Made by a program: the position numbers and the translations under genes
Origin: Flavobacterium seoulense
Lineage (GTDB): Bacteria > Bacteroidota > Bacteroidia > Flavobacteriales > Flavobacteriaceae
Direction: 5' to 3'
Assembly: GCF_000695795.1 (NCBI RefSeq)
Contig: NZ_JNCA01000001.1
Coordinates: 248,001-312,000 of the forward strand
Length of the DNA stretch: 64,000 nt
Shown: positions 19,995-30,510 of the stretch, one piece after another
Layout of the letters: each line of letters opens with the position of its first letter
Position numbering within the stretch: position 1 is the stretch's first letter
The notes under the pieces: model-generated
Database searches by the model: none
The model's input: only the letters and a program-made list of their open reading frames with translations
What the model was told of the DNA's origin: nothing

Positions 19995-22463
19995 ATGAAT
20001 AGAATTAAAATTATTGCCAGTTGTTTATTGGTGTCCATAACTGTTTTTCAGGGAAATGCCCAACAGAAATTAAAATTACAATACGATAAGCCGTCGACCA
20101 ATTGGAATGAAGCTTTGCCTATTGGAAACGGACGCTTGGGTGCGATGGTTTTTGGGAATCCTCAAAAAGAAGAATTGCAATTAAATGAAGAAACAATTTG
20201 GGCTGGTGAACCTGGTAATAATGTACCTAAAAATGTGTATTCCAATATTGAAGAAATCAGAAAGATGCTTTTTACAGGGAAAAATAAAGAGGCTCAGGAT
20301 TTAGCTCTTAAAACTTTTCCAAGACAGGCACCCGCCAATCTTAATTATGGAATGCCTTATCAAACTGCGGGTAGTCTTTGGATTGAATTTCCCGGTCACG
20401 AAAATTATACGGATTATAAAAGAGATTTGGATATAGAAAAAGCAGTTTCGTCTGTAAGTTATAAAGCCAATGGAATAACTTTTAAAAGAGAAGTTTTTGC
20501 TTCTTTTGCTGATGATGTTGTTATTGTAAAACTGAGTGCAAATAAGCAAAAAAGCATTAGTTTTTCGTTGTCTGCCAATAGTCCGCAGCTATTGAGTACT
20601 TCCAAAACGCAGGAAAACAAATTGATTTTTGAAGGAACATCCGGGAGTGCTGATAATAAAAGGGGTAAAATTAAGTATGTAGGTCAGGCAGGCTGTACTT
20701 TAAAGGGAGGAAGTTTAACAACAACAGCTGATAAGCTTGTTGTTAAAAATGCCGATGAGGTTGTTATCCGTATTTCGATAGCAACTAATTTTAAAAATTA
20801 CAAAGAGTTGTCGATTAATCCAACTGAAAAAGCCAGTTCTATTTTAGCGAAAGCTTCTAAAAAGGCTTATGCTGAATCTTTCCAAAATCATCTTACTGCT
20901 TATCAAAAGTATTTTAACCGGGTATCATTGTATTTAGGAGATTCTCCTCAATCGGAAAAAACGACTGATGTACGAATTAAAGAATTTGCTAGTTCTTATG
21001 ATCCGCAATTAGTGGCATTGTATTTTCAGTTTGGAAGGTATTTGCTGATTTCGAGTTCACAACCGGGTAATCAGCCGGCGAATCTTCAGGGAATTTGGAA
21101 TCATAAATTGAGTCCGCCCTGGGATAGTAAATACACGGTCAATATCAATACCGAAATGAATTATTGGCCTGCTGAGATAACCAATTTATCTGAAATGCAT
21201 CAGCCGTTATTTAGCATGTTGAAGGATTTGGCTGTAACCGGAAAAGAAAGCGCTTCCGAAATGTATCACGCCCGAGGCTGGAACATGCATCATAATACTG
21301 ATTTATGGCGCATGACCGGAGTGGTAGATGGCGGTTTTTACGGACTTTGGCCAATGGGAGGTGCCTGGTTGACCCAGCATTTGTGGCAACATTACCTTTT
21401 CACTGGGGATAAGGAATTTTTAAAAGAATATTATCCTGTTCTAAAAGGAGCAGCTCAATTTTATCTGGACGTACTTCAGGAAGAACCTGAACACAAATGG
21501 TTAGTGGTTTCCCCATCAATGTCACCTGAAAACACTTATCAAATCGGGGTGGGGGTTTCGGCAGGAACTACTATGGATAACCAGTTGGTTGCCGATGTTT
21601 TCAATAATATTATCAATGCGTCTAAGGTTTTAGAAAACGATAATAAATCTTTTGCCGATTCGGTTGCGGTTGCTTTAAAAAGATTGCCGCCAATGCAAAT
21701 AGGACAATATTCGCAATTACAGGAATGGCTTCACGATTGGGACAAGCCAAATGATAAGCACCGTCATATTTCGCATTTGTATGGTTTGTTTCCATCAGGA
21801 CAAATATCGCCGTTTAGAACTCCCCAATTGGTAGAAGCTGCAAAGAATACTTTAGTTTCCAGAGGAGATGTTTCAACAGGATGGTCTATGGGCTGGAAGG
21901 TGAATTGGTGGGCTCGTTTATTAGACGGAAACAGGGCTTATAAATTAATTAAAGATCAGTTGAGTCCGGCTCCATTGGCAGAGAAGGGAGAATCGGGAGG
22001 GACTTATCCTAATCTTTTTGATGCACATCCTCCGTTTCAAATTGATGGTAATTTTGGATGTACCGCCGGAATTACCGAGATGCTATTGCAAAGTTATGAC
22101 GGAGTAGTAAGTTTGTTACCGGCATTGCCTGAGGAATGGAAAAATGGAATTGTAAAAGGTTTAAGGGCACAGGGAGGTTTTGAAATTGAAAGTATGGAAT
22201 GGAAGAAAGGCAAAATTACTTCGATTACCATAAAATCAAATTTGGGTGGAAATCTTCGTTTAAGAAGTTATTCTAAATTAAAAGGAAAAGAGTTGAATTT
22301 GGCCAAAGGAGAAAACAGCAATCCTTTTTTCGAAAAACCATCTGTTAAAGATCCAATTATTTCAACAAAAGCTCATTTTTCAGGTTTGAAAATTCCGGAT
22401 GTATTTGAATATGATATAGCAACTTTAAAAGGAGGTAGCTATACTTTTTCTGCTGAAGAATAG
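19995..22463 (+). CDS. GH95 alpha-L-fucosidase/alpha-L-galactosidase (second copy)
   Basis: An 822-residue exported enzyme (signal peptide to NAQ, about residue 23) with all GH95 features: [23 protein letters not shown] with N383 and N385, SPE with E512, HHNTDLW, and QIDGNFG with D684. It resembles the 4939 copy across its length; the C-terminal block (SLLPALP to NPFF) is nearly the same. The two differ in the loop after VDG ([10 protein letters not shown] versus [11 protein letters not shown]), near the active-site cleft, which may mark a difference such as fucose versus galactose. Confidence 0.93.
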   Translation: MNRIKIIASCLLVSITVFQGNAQQKLKLQYDKPSTNWNEALPIGNGRLGAMVFGNPQKEELQLNEETIWAGEPGNNVPKNVYSNIEEIRKMLFTGKNKEAQDLALKTFPRQAPANLNYGMPYQTAGSLWIEFPGHENYTDYKRDLDIEKAVSSVSYKANGITFKREVFASFADDVVIVKLSANKQKSISFSLSANSPQLLSTSKTQENKLIFEGTSGSADNKRGKIKYVGQAGCTLKGGSLTTTADKLVVKNADEVVIRISIATNFKNYKELSINPTEKASSILAKASKKAYAESFQNHLTAYQKYFNRVSLYLGDSPQSEKTTDVRIKEFASSYDPQLVALYFQFGRYLLISSSQPGNQPANLQGIWNHKLSPPWDSKYTVNINTEMNYWPAEITNLSEMHQPLFSMLKDLAVTGKESASEMYHARGWNMHHNTDLWRMTGVVDGGFYGLWPMGGAWLTQHLWQHYLFTGDKEFLKEYYPVLKGAAQFYLDVLQEEPEHKWLVVSPSMSPENTYQIGVGVSAGTTMDNQLVADVFNNIINASKVLENDNKSFADSVAVALKRLPPMQIGQYSQLQEWLHDWDKPNDKHRHISHLYGLFPSGQISPFRTPQLVEAAKNTLVSRGDVSTGWSMGWKVNWWARLLDGNRAYKLIKDQLSPAPLAEKGESGGTYPNLFDAHPPFQIDGNFGCTAGITEMLLQSYDGVVSLLPALPEEWKNGIVKGLRAQGGFEIESMEWKKGKITSITIKSNLGGNLRLRSYSKLKGKELNLAKGENSNPFFEKPSVKDPIISTKAHFSGLKIPDVFEYDIATLKGGSYTFSAEE

Positions 22464-22515
22464 TTTATTGTTGAGATTATTGTAGTTTTTATTGGTTTGT
22501 TTTAAAAAACAGTCT

Positions 22516-22548
22516 GAAAGGGGGCATTTTTGTAAAATGCCCCCTTTC
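22516..22548. terminator. Perfect 15-bp hairpin after GH95, overlapping an operator
   Basis: GAAAGGGGGCATTTT (22516-22530) and AAAATGCCCCCTTTC (22534-22548) pair perfectly around a TGT loop. The T-run after the stem is poor, so terminator strength is uncertain. The 3' arm contains the first CCCT block of the next HTCS operator. Confidence 0.6.
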
Positions 22549-22595
22549 ATTTGATGTTTTGACCCTTCTGTCTTGTTTTTTTAAACTTAGTTTTG
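22538..22595 (+). promoter_or_regulatory. Predicted HTCS operator and promoter, copy 3 (GH105)
   Basis: CCCT at 22542-22545 and 22563-22566 are 21 bases apart, and TAGTTTTG at 22588-22595 fits the -7 element, 25 bases after the second block exactly as in the susC copy. The GH105 start lies 44 bases further on. Confidence 0.65.
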
Positions 22596-22639
22596 TTAGA
22601 TAGGTTATTTGAATAAACCACCATATTTAAAATTAGTAT

Positions 22640-23875
22640 ATGTTTCAATTTAAAAAATTAAAAATCAGTAAGTATTTTTTTGGGGCAATAAGTACCGTTG
22701 TTTTAACAGGATTTCCAATAGAAATACAAGCTCAAAATCAGAAGAATTCATTTGCAGTACAATTAGCCGAATCGGTTATTAAGAACAATCCTAATGCCTG
22801 GATGACTGATTTCAATGATAAACCACTTTGGGGATATGTACAGGGATTAGTTTGCCAGTCATTGCAGGAAGTTTCAAAGCAAACAGGTAACCCGAAGTAT
22901 TTTGATTATGTAAAAAATACCTATACTGATTTGTTGATAGATGATCAGGGAAATGTGAACGGGTATAAAATGGAGTCTTTTAAATTAGATGATGTCAATT
23001 CGGCCAAACTTTTATTTTCATTGTATGAAAAAACCAAGAATGAAAGATACTCTGCAGCGATTGAAAAATTCCATGAGCAATTAAAGAAACATCCAAGAAT
23101 TTCCGAAGGAGGATACTGGCACAAAAAAGTCTATCCTAATCAAATGTGGTTAGATGGCTTGTATATGGGCTTGCCTTTTTATGCGCAATATGCCACTATT
23201 TATAAAGATCCCGAAGCTTTTGATGATATAAGCAATCAGTTGTTGTTGGCACAAAAACATATTAAAGATTCTAAAACAGGCTTGTATTACCACGGCTGGG
23301 ATGCCAGTAAAACGGTGTATTGGGCAGATCCAAAAACGGGATTGTCTAAAAACTTTTGGGGCAGAGGAGTGGGCTGGTTGTATATGGCTTTAGTTGATGT
23401 TCTGGAATTTTTGCCTGAAAATCATAAAAACAGAGAGCAACTTGTTACTATGTATCAGGAATTAACTGATGCTATAGTAAAGGTACAGGATAAGAATTCG
23501 GGAGTATGGTATCAGGTACTTGATTTCCCAAATAGGGAAGGAAATTATTTGGAGTCAACAGCCTCTTCTATGTTTGTTTATGGTTTGAGTAAGGGGATTC
23601 AATTAGGGGTTTTGGATACTTCTTATTTGAAACCATTAAAGAAAGGATACAAAGGAATTTTAAAAAGCTTTATCAAAATTTCTGATGATGGATTAGTCGA
23701 AATAACTTCCTGTTGTGCAGGTGCAGGATTAGGACCTGCTAATAATCCTGTTCGTGACGGTAGTTACGAGTATTATATCAAAGAAGGAAAAAGGTCTAAT
23801 GATGGGAAAGCCATTGGTCCACTGATTATGACAAGCTTACTAATCGAAAAGAATCCGCAATGGAATATTCTATAA
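22640..23875 (+). CDS. Unsaturated rhamnogalacturonyl hydrolase, family GH105
   Basis: A 411-residue exported hydrolase that removes the unsaturated uronic acid left by PL1/PL11 lyases. The signal peptide reaches about residue 31 (IQAQ). It has the (alpha/alpha)6 barrel pattern of GH105 with the catalytic aspartate D172 in MWLDGLYMGLP, plus HGWD, GRGVGWLYMAL and STASSMFVYGL. It begins the last + strand unit and is 22 bases ahead of the GH43 gene. Length matches the family norm plus a signal peptide. Confidence 0.93.
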   Translation: MFQFKKLKISKYFFGAISTVVLTGFPIEIQAQNQKNSFAVQLAESVIKNNPNAWMTDFNDKPLWGYVQGLVCQSLQEVSKQTGNPKYFDYVKNTYTDLLIDDQGNVNGYKMESFKLDDVNSAKLLFSLYEKTKNERYSAAIEKFHEQLKKHPRISEGGYWHKKVYPNQMWLDGLYMGLPFYAQYATIYKDPEAFDDISNQLLLAQKHIKDSKTGLYYHGWDASKTVYWADPKTGLSKNFWGRGVGWLYMALVDVLEFLPENHKNREQLVTMYQELTDAIVKVQDKNSGVWYQVLDFPNREGNYLESTASSMFVYGLSKGIQLGVLDTSYLKPLKKGYKGILKSFIKISDDGLVEITSCCAGAGLGPANNPVRDGSYEYYIKEGKRSNDGKAIGPLIMTSLLIEKNPQWNIL

Positions 23876-23897
23876 TTTAAAAATATTAAAAGAGATA

Positions 23898-25523
23898 ATG
23901 AAAAGAAAAAGCATACAATTAGCTTGTTTAGTCTTTAGTACTATTGCTTTGGCACAAATGAAAACAGATGAGGTTTCTAAGGTTTGGGTTTCCGATTTAG
24001 AAAATGGTAAATATAAAAATCCGGTACTCTATGCCGATTATTCCGACCCGGATGTTTGCAGGGTGGGGAAGGATTATTATATGACGGCTTCCTCTTTCAA
24101 TTGTATTCCGGGTTTACCTATTTTGCATTCCAATGATTTGGTGAACTGGAAATTAGTGAATTATGCTTTGCCTAAACAACCTCCTTTTGAGGTTTATAAT
24201 ACTATCCAACACGGTAATGGCGTTTGGGCTCCATGTATCCGTTATCACAAAGGAGAGTATTATATTTTTTATCCGGATCCTGATTTTGGAATTTATATGA
24301 CCAAAACTAAAGATCCTAAAGGGCAATGGTCTGAGCCTGTTTTAATCAAAGCAGCTAAAGGTATTATTGATCCTGCTCCATTTTGGGATGAGGACGGAAA
24401 AGCCTATTTGGGGTATGCGCTAGCAGGTAGTCGTGCAGGAACTAAAAGTGTTTTGATGTTATGCTCGATGAACGAAGAGGTCACTGTAGCCAATGAGGAT
24501 GATGTTATTATGTTTGACGGTCACGAAAAACATACAACAGTAGAAGGACCTAAATTTTATAAACGTAACGGCTATTATTATGTGTTTGCTCCTGCAGGAG
24601 GCGTAGCTACCGGTTGGCAATTGATTTTGCGTTCCAAAAATATTTTTGGACCTTATGAAGAAAAAGTGGTTTTGGAACAGGGAAAAACCGCTATTAATGG
24701 GCCTCATCAGGGAGCCTGGGTAGATACGGTAGCAGGAGAAGACTGGTTTTTACATTTTCAGGATCAGGGCGCTTATGGCCGTGTGGTACATTTAAACCCG
24801 ATGTCCTGGAAAGACAATTGGCCGGTTATGGGAGTTGATAATGATAAAAATGGTATTGGGGAACCGGTTACTGAATATAAAAAACCGAATGTGGGTACTA
24901 CTTATTCTGTTGTAACACCTCCTGAATCAGATGAATTTAACGAGCCTGTTCAAGGGTTACAATGGCAATGGCATGCCAATAAACAATTGGTTTGGGGTTA
25001 TCCTTCAGCTAATATGGGTTATTACAGATTGAACTGTATTTCTAAACCGGCGGATTTTAAAAGTTTGTGGCAAGTGCCTAACATTTTAGCTCAAAAATTC
25101 CCGGCGGAAGAGTTTGCAGCAACGACCAAATTTACTTTTACTCCTAACTTTGATAATGAAGAATTTAGGTTAGTTGTTATGGGAAGAAGTTATAGTTCCA
25201 TAGCTGTTAAACAAGTTAAAGGACAGTTGAAATTATTGCAATTAACGGGAAGTAAAGCCGATAAAGGAAATGCCGAAACCAGTACTGAATTAGCCGATTT
25301 GAAAACTGCAGCTCTTTATTTCAGACTTAAAGTTGAAAAAGGAGGCAAATGCCAATTTTATTACAGTCTTGATGATAAAAATTATCAAAAGGCAGGTGTA
25401 GCTTTTACAGCTTCTGAGGGAACCTGGATAGGTGCCAAAATGGGATTTGTGGCTTTAAGAGAAGGAGTTATCAATAATGCAGGCTATGTTAATGTGGATT
25501 GGTTTAGAGTAACTGAGAATTAG
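23898..25523 (+). CDS. GH43-family glycosidase with C-terminal beta-sandwich
   Basis: A 541-residue exported glycosidase, signal peptide to about residue 19 (ALAQ). The five-bladed propeller carries the three GH43 acids: D50 in YSDPD, D158 in IDPAPFWDEDG and E216 in TVEGPKF. Residues ~340-541 form a concanavalin-like C-terminal domain (DEFNEPV, LQWQWHAN). Such proteins act as alpha-L-arabinofuranosidases, beta-xylosidases or beta-galactosidases. In this locus, removal of arabinose or galactose from rhamnogalacturonan side chains is the likely job, but the subfamily cannot be settled from sequence reading alone. Confidence 0.9.
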   Translation: MKRKSIQLACLVFSTIALAQMKTDEVSKVWVSDLENGKYKNPVLYADYSDPDVCRVGKDYYMTASSFNCIPGLPILHSNDLVNWKLVNYALPKQPPFEVYNTIQHGNGVWAPCIRYHKGEYYIFYPDPDFGIYMTKTKDPKGQWSEPVLIKAAKGIIDPAPFWDEDGKAYLGYALAGSRAGTKSVLMLCSMNEEVTVANEDDVIMFDGHEKHTTVEGPKFYKRNGYYYVFAPAGGVATGWQLILRSKNIFGPYEEKVVLEQGKTAINGPHQGAWVDTVAGEDWFLHFQDQGAYGRVVHLNPMSWKDNWPVMGVDNDKNGIGEPVTEYKKPNVGTTYSVVTPPESDEFNEPVQGLQWQWHANKQLVWGYPSANMGYYRLNCISKPADFKSLWQVPNILAQKFPAEEFAATTKFTFTPNFDNEEFRLVVMGRSYSSIAVKQVKGQLKLLQLTGSKADKGNAETSTELADLKTAALYFRLKVEKGGKCQFYYSLDDKNYQKAGVAFTASEGTWIGAKMGFVALREGVINNAGYVNVDWFRVTEN

Positions 25524-25601
25524 AATTTTGGAATTGAATTAGTGTTAGTTTTTTAGTCTTAAATTGTTGAAGTGGTTGTGTGGTTAATTTAAGCAGGTTT
25601 G

Positions 25602-25633
25602 AAAAAAAAGAAGTCGTTTTGACTTCTTTTTTT
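25602..25633. terminator. Bidirectional terminator between GH43 and HTCS genes
   Basis: AAAAAAAGAAGTC pairs with GACTTCTTTTTTT (13 bp, loop GTTTT). T-runs on both strands suit the convergent genes. Confidence 0.85.
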
Positions 25634-25656
25634 GTTTATATGAATCCTAAATGTTT

Positions 25657-28600
25657 TTATTCTTTATGCTTTTGACGGTATTCTGTCGGGGTTAGGTTGT
25701 ATTTATTTTTAAAGGATTTAGTAAAGTATTTCATGTCTGAAAACCCGGTCATATAAGCGATTTCTTTTATTAATAATTGACTGTTTGCTAATAATTGGGC
25801 AGCGCGTTTAATTCGGACATCACGGATAAATTCAACAGGGGAAAATCCGGTAAGACTCTTTATTTTATAATAAAAAGTAGTACGGTTTAACCCAATAATT
25901 GATCCCAGATCTTCAACTGAAAATTCATTGTTATCCATATTTTCCTCAATACTCAGCATGATTTTTTGCATGATTTCTTCGTCCTGATCCGTAATCAAAT
26001 ACGGTTTCGGATTGTACTCTTTTACATTAGGCTCTTTAGTGTCTTCTTTTTCATAAGATTCAAAAATTCCCTGTAACCTTTTTCGTTGTTCTAATAAGTT
26101 AGTGATTCGGGCTTTCAGGTAGGCCACGCTAAAAGGTTTGGTGATATAATCATCGGCTCCATACGAAAGTCCTTCGAGTTTGCTTTCTATAGTGGTTTTG
26201 GCGGTTAATAATATTACAGGGACATGAGAGGTTTCGATGTTGTTTCTTATTTTTTTCAACAGTTCGACTCCATCGAGTTTAGGCATCATAATATCACTAA
26301 TGATAAAATCAGGGGTGTTTTCCAGTATTTTTTGATAACCTATTTCTCCGTCTTCGGCTTCGATTACTTCATAGTCATCATCGAGGACATTTTTGAGAAA
26401 TGTTCTTAGATTTAAATCGTCTTCAACTACTAATACTTTTGTCTTTTCCTGAGCGCTATTTAAGTTGTTTTCAATTTTATCATTTGCTGTTGTATTGCTG
26501 TTGTTTTCGGTAATTTCTAATGTTTCGTCGTAGATAATTTCTACATCCTCGTTAAAATGACTGTTTCCTGTTTTGAAATAAATAGAAAAAGTACTTCCTA
26601 TATTCGTTTTACTTATAAAGTTAACTTCGCCATGATGTTTTTCGACAAGTTCTTTTACCATCGAGAGTCCAATTCCTGTACTTGGATTATTGTTGTTTTT
26701 ATTGAAAGAGGCAAAACGATTAAAAATGCTGTGATGATGGTCTTCGGCAATTCCAATTCCTTCGTCAATGACCTGTAAAATAATCTGTTTGCTGTTTTTA
26801 GTGATGCGAACTATAACCGATTTTCCATCAGGGGTGTATTTAAAAGCATTGGATAATAAATTCAGAATGATTTTTTCTAAAGCATTTTTATCAGCCCATA
26901 ATTTGATATCTTCTCCTTCAACTTCAAATTCGTATTTGATATTCCTGTCCTGGGCTGTCTCGAGGAAATTATTGAATAAATCATTTGTAAAAGCAGTCAG
27001 ATTCAGTTCGCTTACCTGCATTTTTTGATCCTGGATTTTTCTGAAATCTAAAATTTGATTAACCAGTCTTTGCAGGCGGCTGGTACTTTGGGAAACATAA
27101 GAAAGCTGATTTTTTATAACCTCAGGTGTTCTGTTGTCATTTATCAGGTATTCAATAGGTCCTGTTATTAAGGTTAGCGGGGTACGTAACTCATGTGATA
27201 TATCGATGAAAAACTTTTGTTTCATATTAAAAATGTCCTTTTCTAATTGGGCATTGGTTTTTAATCTGTAAAAAGTAATTACGATATAATTAATCAGCAT
27301 TATACAGCCTATTATTAGAACTGTATAAATAATATAAGACAGGGTTGAGTTCCAGATTGAAGGCGCTACGGTTATGGTTAAAGCTCGTTCGTTATTAACC
27401 CAATTCCCTTGACTATTAGTCGATTTTACTTTAAAAGTATAGGTTCCCTTAGGGACATTGGTATAAAAAGCGGTTCTTTGATTGTTGACATAATTCCAGT
27501 TTTCATCAAAGCCTTCTAATTTATAGGCATATTTAATATTCTTTGGGGTTATATAGTCCAGGGCAGCAAATTCTATGTTGAAGAAGTTTTGATTGTGATT
27601 TAGTTCAATTGAAGGATTATTATCTATAGGATAAGAAAGATGAAAAGCATCATTATTGCTGTTTTGATTATAAACCTGAAAATCTGTAAAAGCTAAATAA
27701 GGAACAGAATTATTAGACTTGATTTGGTTCGGAAAAAAATGCAAAAGCCCTTCGGAATATCCAAAAAATAATTCGCCACTATCTAGTTTTATTCTGGTGG
27801 CTTCGGTAAAATTTTTATATGATATTAAAGGTTTCACTTCTGAATATACTTCGAATAATTCGGCTTTCGGATTAAATCGGGTCAGTAAATAATCAGTAGT
27901 AATCCAGATATTCTGGTCATTGTCTTCTAAAATGGAAAGTATATTGTTAGAAGCTAAGCCTTCTTTTTGAGTATAATTTTTGAATTCTAAGGGAAATCCA
28001 TTTTTATTTTTTGTAAGTATTTTACTAATACCCCCATCAGCAGTAGCTATAAAAATACCACCTTTTTTGGTCATGCAAAAATCAATAATATCATTGCTTT
28101 GTAAACAATTGGAATTTTGTTTGGTTCTCTCATAAACTTGGGCATTTTTTACCGCATTTGTAATAGTTTTTTTTCCGTCAAAAACTAATAATCCAGTTGT
28201 GGAACCGATGTACAATAATCCGTTTTTGTCTTGTTTAATACATCTGACATGCGGAAGTTTTGCAATTGCTGTATTTTTCCAGCTGTTATTTTGATTGACA
28301 AATAATAGGTTCGAGTCCCTATTTGTCATCAAATTTAGACCGTTCAGGGTTCCTACCCAGATGTTTTTGGATTGATCCTCAAAAATGGAATAAATATTAT
28401 CATCACTAAGACTGTAAGGTTTTGTTACGTCATTTTTATAATGAGTTACGTTGTAACTGTAACTATTGTTTTGAGCAACAAATTTATAAAGTCCGGCACC
28501 TCTGGTGCCAATCCATATATTTGATTTAGCATCTTCTATTATACTATAAACAGGTTTAGACCATACAGCATTGTTTTCTAGCTGTCCATTTGGAGATAAA

Positions 28601-30051
28601 TGGCCTATTTTTTTTAGATTTTTGTCCAATAAAATAAGTTGGTTTTGTTTGTTAGCGACCCAAATGTTTTTTTGTTTATCCTGAAAAATGGCACGAACAT
28701 CTTTTAGTTCTTGATTTAAATTCAGATTGTTAATTTGTAAGGATTTAAAATTATTTTGACTAAAAACTACTTTAATAATTCCTGATGTTCGGGTATTGTA
28801 CCATAAGTTGCCTTGTTTGTCAAAGTAGGCGGTATGGAATTTATTGCTAATGTTTCCTATTGGAAAATAGTTAGTCGTAGTAAAAGGGATCAAGCGGTTA
28901 GTTGCCGGGTCATATTTTGAGAAACTTCCATTATTGGGTTGTACCCAAATACCACCTTTTGGATCAGTTAGGACTATTGGTTTTGGTGAAAATTGTGCTG
29001 ATGTTATTTCGGTATTAGCTACAGGATAATAACTTAGTTTTTTAGTCTTAATGTTAATGGAATAAATTCCGGAATCATCGTTACTGATAAACCAAAGTAA
29101 ATCCTGAGTAAGTTTTATGATGTTGATTTTTAATCCCGTTAGATTAGGAGGGCTGTATTTTGAAACTTGCCCGGTAAAAATGTTGATGAGACAAAAAGTG
29201 TTTTTATCGGTTATGGCAACTATGTTACTTGAGTCTATTTTTTTTATGATGATGATATTACCATCAATTTCTAGATTTTGAGTTCTGTAATTTTGAGTTC
29301 CTTTGGTATATTTAACTAATGTGCTGTTAGAACCTCCAAACCAAATTTCATCTTTTAATTCGATGGCACTGTAAAAAGAGTTTGTTTTTTTGTTTTCGTC
29401 TAATAAGTAATATGACTTTGAATTAATTTTATTAATAGGAATACAGTTAATTCCGCGATCAGTCAATAGCCAAGAATTTTTCTGATTATCTTCAAATACA
29501 TTGTTTACAATATTAGTATTCAAACTATGATTTTGTGTATTGTAAATTTTATTGGAGTAAGATCGGTTCGTGATTACAATACAGCCTTCTTTTTTTGAAG
29601 TCAGCCATACTAATCCTGATTTTTGAGGTATAATTTGGTTAATATCAAAATTGGTTTTAGAAAGATTAGGAATTAGTTCAGTTCCCCAAAATGACTCTGT
29701 TGATGGATCAAAACAATAGGTTTTATTTTTATTTGCAAGAGCTTTCATCCATATTCTTCCATAAGTATCTTCAACGATCCAGTCAATCCGGTTGTTTTTC
29801 ATTAAAACTTTGTCGGTGTTTTCGGTTTTGTAGTTTTGAAAACTATAACCGTTGTATTTGCTTAATCCATTGGTGGTTGCAAACCACATAAATCCTTTCT
29901 TGTCCTGAATGATATGATTGACAATGTTATGTGGTAATCCGTCTTCAACTAAGTAATGTTCGAAGGTGTAATTGTTTTCTTGGCTAAAGATTAGCAATGA
30001 AAATAATAATCCTATAATGTTATAATAGCTTTTTTTAGAAAAAAATATCAT
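25657..30051 (-). CDS. Hybrid two-component system regulator (HTCS) of the pectin locus
   Basis: A 1,464-residue one-protein sensor-regulator. After an N-terminal signal/TM segment come about fourteen reg_prop propeller repeats (for example GLVWL, NIWIGT, NLWYN) and a Y_Y_Y domain. A TM helix lies near residues 905-925. The histidine-kinase dimerisation box is ISHELRTPL with His near 949, followed by an ATPase domain (NLLSNAFKYTP, GTGIGLSM-like STGIGLSM). A receiver domain has its phosphoacceptor Asp near 1252 (ISDIMMPKLDG), and a C-terminal AraC-type helix-turn-helix occupies about 1365-1464. The periplasmic propeller probably senses a pectin oligosaccharide. It is convergent with the enzyme genes, and a CCCT direct repeat is not seen in its own promoter. 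Confidence 0.95.
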   Translation of the reverse strand: MIFFSKKSYYNIIGLLFSLLIFSQENNYTFEHYLVEDGLPHNIVNHIIQDKKGFMWFATTNGLSKYNGYSFQNYKTENTDKVLMKNNRIDWIVEDTYGRIWMKALANKNKTYCFDPSTESFWGTELIPNLSKTNFDINQIIPQKSGLVWLTSKKEGCIVITNRSYSNKIYNTQNHSLNTNIVNNVFEDNQKNSWLLTDRGINCIPINKINSKSYYLLDENKKTNSFYSAIELKDEIWFGGSNSTLVKYTKGTQNYRTQNLEIDGNIIIIKKIDSSNIVAITDKNTFCLINIFTGQVSKYSPPNLTGLKINIIKLTQDLLWFISNDDSGIYSINIKTKKLSYYPVANTEITSAQFSPKPIVLTDPKGGIWVQPNNGSFSKYDPATNRLIPFTTTNYFPIGNISNKFHTAYFDKQGNLWYNTRTSGIIKVVFSQNNFKSLQINNLNLNQELKDVRAIFQDKQKNIWVANKQNQLILLDKNLKKIGHLSPNGQLENNAVWSKPVYSIIEDAKSNIWIGTRGAGLYKFVAQNNSYSYNVTHYKNDVTKPYSLSDDNIYSIFEDQSKNIWVGTLNGLNLMTNRDSNLLFVNQNNSWKNTAIAKLPHVRCIKQDKNGLLYIGSTTGLLVFDGKKTITNAVKNAQVYERTKQNSNCLQSNDIIDFCMTKKGGIFIATADGGISKILTKNKNGFPLEFKNYTQKEGLASNNILSILEDNDQNIWITTDYLLTRFNPKAELFEVYSEVKPLISYKNFTEATRIKLDSGELFFGYSEGLLHFFPNQIKSNNSVPYLAFTDFQVYNQNSNNDAFHLSYPIDNNPSIELNHNQNFFNIEFAALDYITPKNIKYAYKLEGFDENWNYVNNQRTAFYTNVPKGTYTFKVKSTNSQGNWVNNERALTITVAPSIWNSTLSYIIYTVLIIGCIMLINYIVITFYRLKTNAQLEKDIFNMKQKFFIDISHELRTPLTLITGPIEYLINDNRTPEVIKNQLSYVSQSTSRLQRLVNQILDFRKIQDQKMQVSELNLTAFTNDLFNNFLETAQDRNIKYEFEVEGEDIKLWADKNALEKIILNLLSNAFKYTPDGKSVIVRITKNSKQIILQVIDEGIGIAEDHHHSIFNRFASFNKNNNNPSTGIGLSMVKELVEKHHGEVNFISKTNIGSTFSIYFKTGNSHFNEDVEIIYDETLEITENNSNTTANDKIENNLNSAQEKTKVLVVEDDLNLRTFLKNVLDDDYEVIEAEDGEIGYQKILENTPDFIISDIMMPKLDGVELLKKIRNNIETSHVPVILLTAKTTIESKLEGLSYGADDYITKPFSVAYLKARITNLLEQRKRLQGIFESYEKEDTKEPNVKEYNPKPYLITDQDEEIMQKIMLSIEENMDNNEFSVEDLGSIIGLNRTTFYYKIKSLTGFSPVEFIRDVRIKRAAQLLANSQLLIKEIAYMTGFSDMKYFTKSFKNKYNLTPTEYRQKHKE

Positions 30052-30361
30052 GCAGATGTGATGCTGGTTTGGTGTTGGCTAATTTATGAAAATACTATAA
30101 TATCATTAGTATCTATTGATGATTTTACATAAATAATGGTGTTTTTTTAATTCCAAAATCTCTACAAAATGTAAAATCATTGATAGTTATCAATCGCCCT
30201 AAATCTTTTTACCTCAGTTGATAATATGTTTTCTAAGAAACCTCAGCTGTTTTGTGAATCCTAATGTGCTTTTTCATCTCATTCCTTTATAGTCATTTAT
30301 CTATTTTGGATGTACTAATTTAGCTTATAGTGTGAGTATAATAAAGAATCATGATTGTTTT

Positions 30362-30510
30362 GGGCGCTCCCTTCGGGCGGGCTGTCCGCTGTATCTTTCC
30401 AGCCGTTGGGGTATTGTGCAATAGTAATATTTCCTTCTTGCAACGACTCAAGATTTACCACTAAAACATACTTACCGGCTGTAAAGGATGCTGCTTCCAT
30501 CCCTAGCGCA
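30362..30510 (-). ncRNA. Possible structured RNA or flavobacterial intergenic repeat
   Basis: Read on the minus strand, GGATG-gaagcag-CATCC forms a small hairpin, followed by CAGCCG, which pairs with CGGCTG about 70 bases later. Then comes the segment AAAGATACAGCGGACAGCCC and a GC-rich tail. From memory, elements with a GGAAGCxGCATCCTTT ... AAAGATAxAGCGGACAGCCCG frame are widespread between genes in Flavobacteria; flavo-1 RNA is one possible identity. I cannot verify the match. The overlapping 71-codon minus ORF may be chance. Confidence 0.4.

Noticed and set aside
28300..28330. GGTTCGAGTCCCTATT looks like a tRNA T-arm
   Set aside because: It lies inside the HTCS coding sequence and lacks any tRNA acceptor or anticodon structure.
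25657..30051. Separate histidine kinase and AraC regulator genes
   Set aside because: Sensor, kinase, receiver and AraC domains are in one uninterrupted frame, so it is a single hybrid protein.
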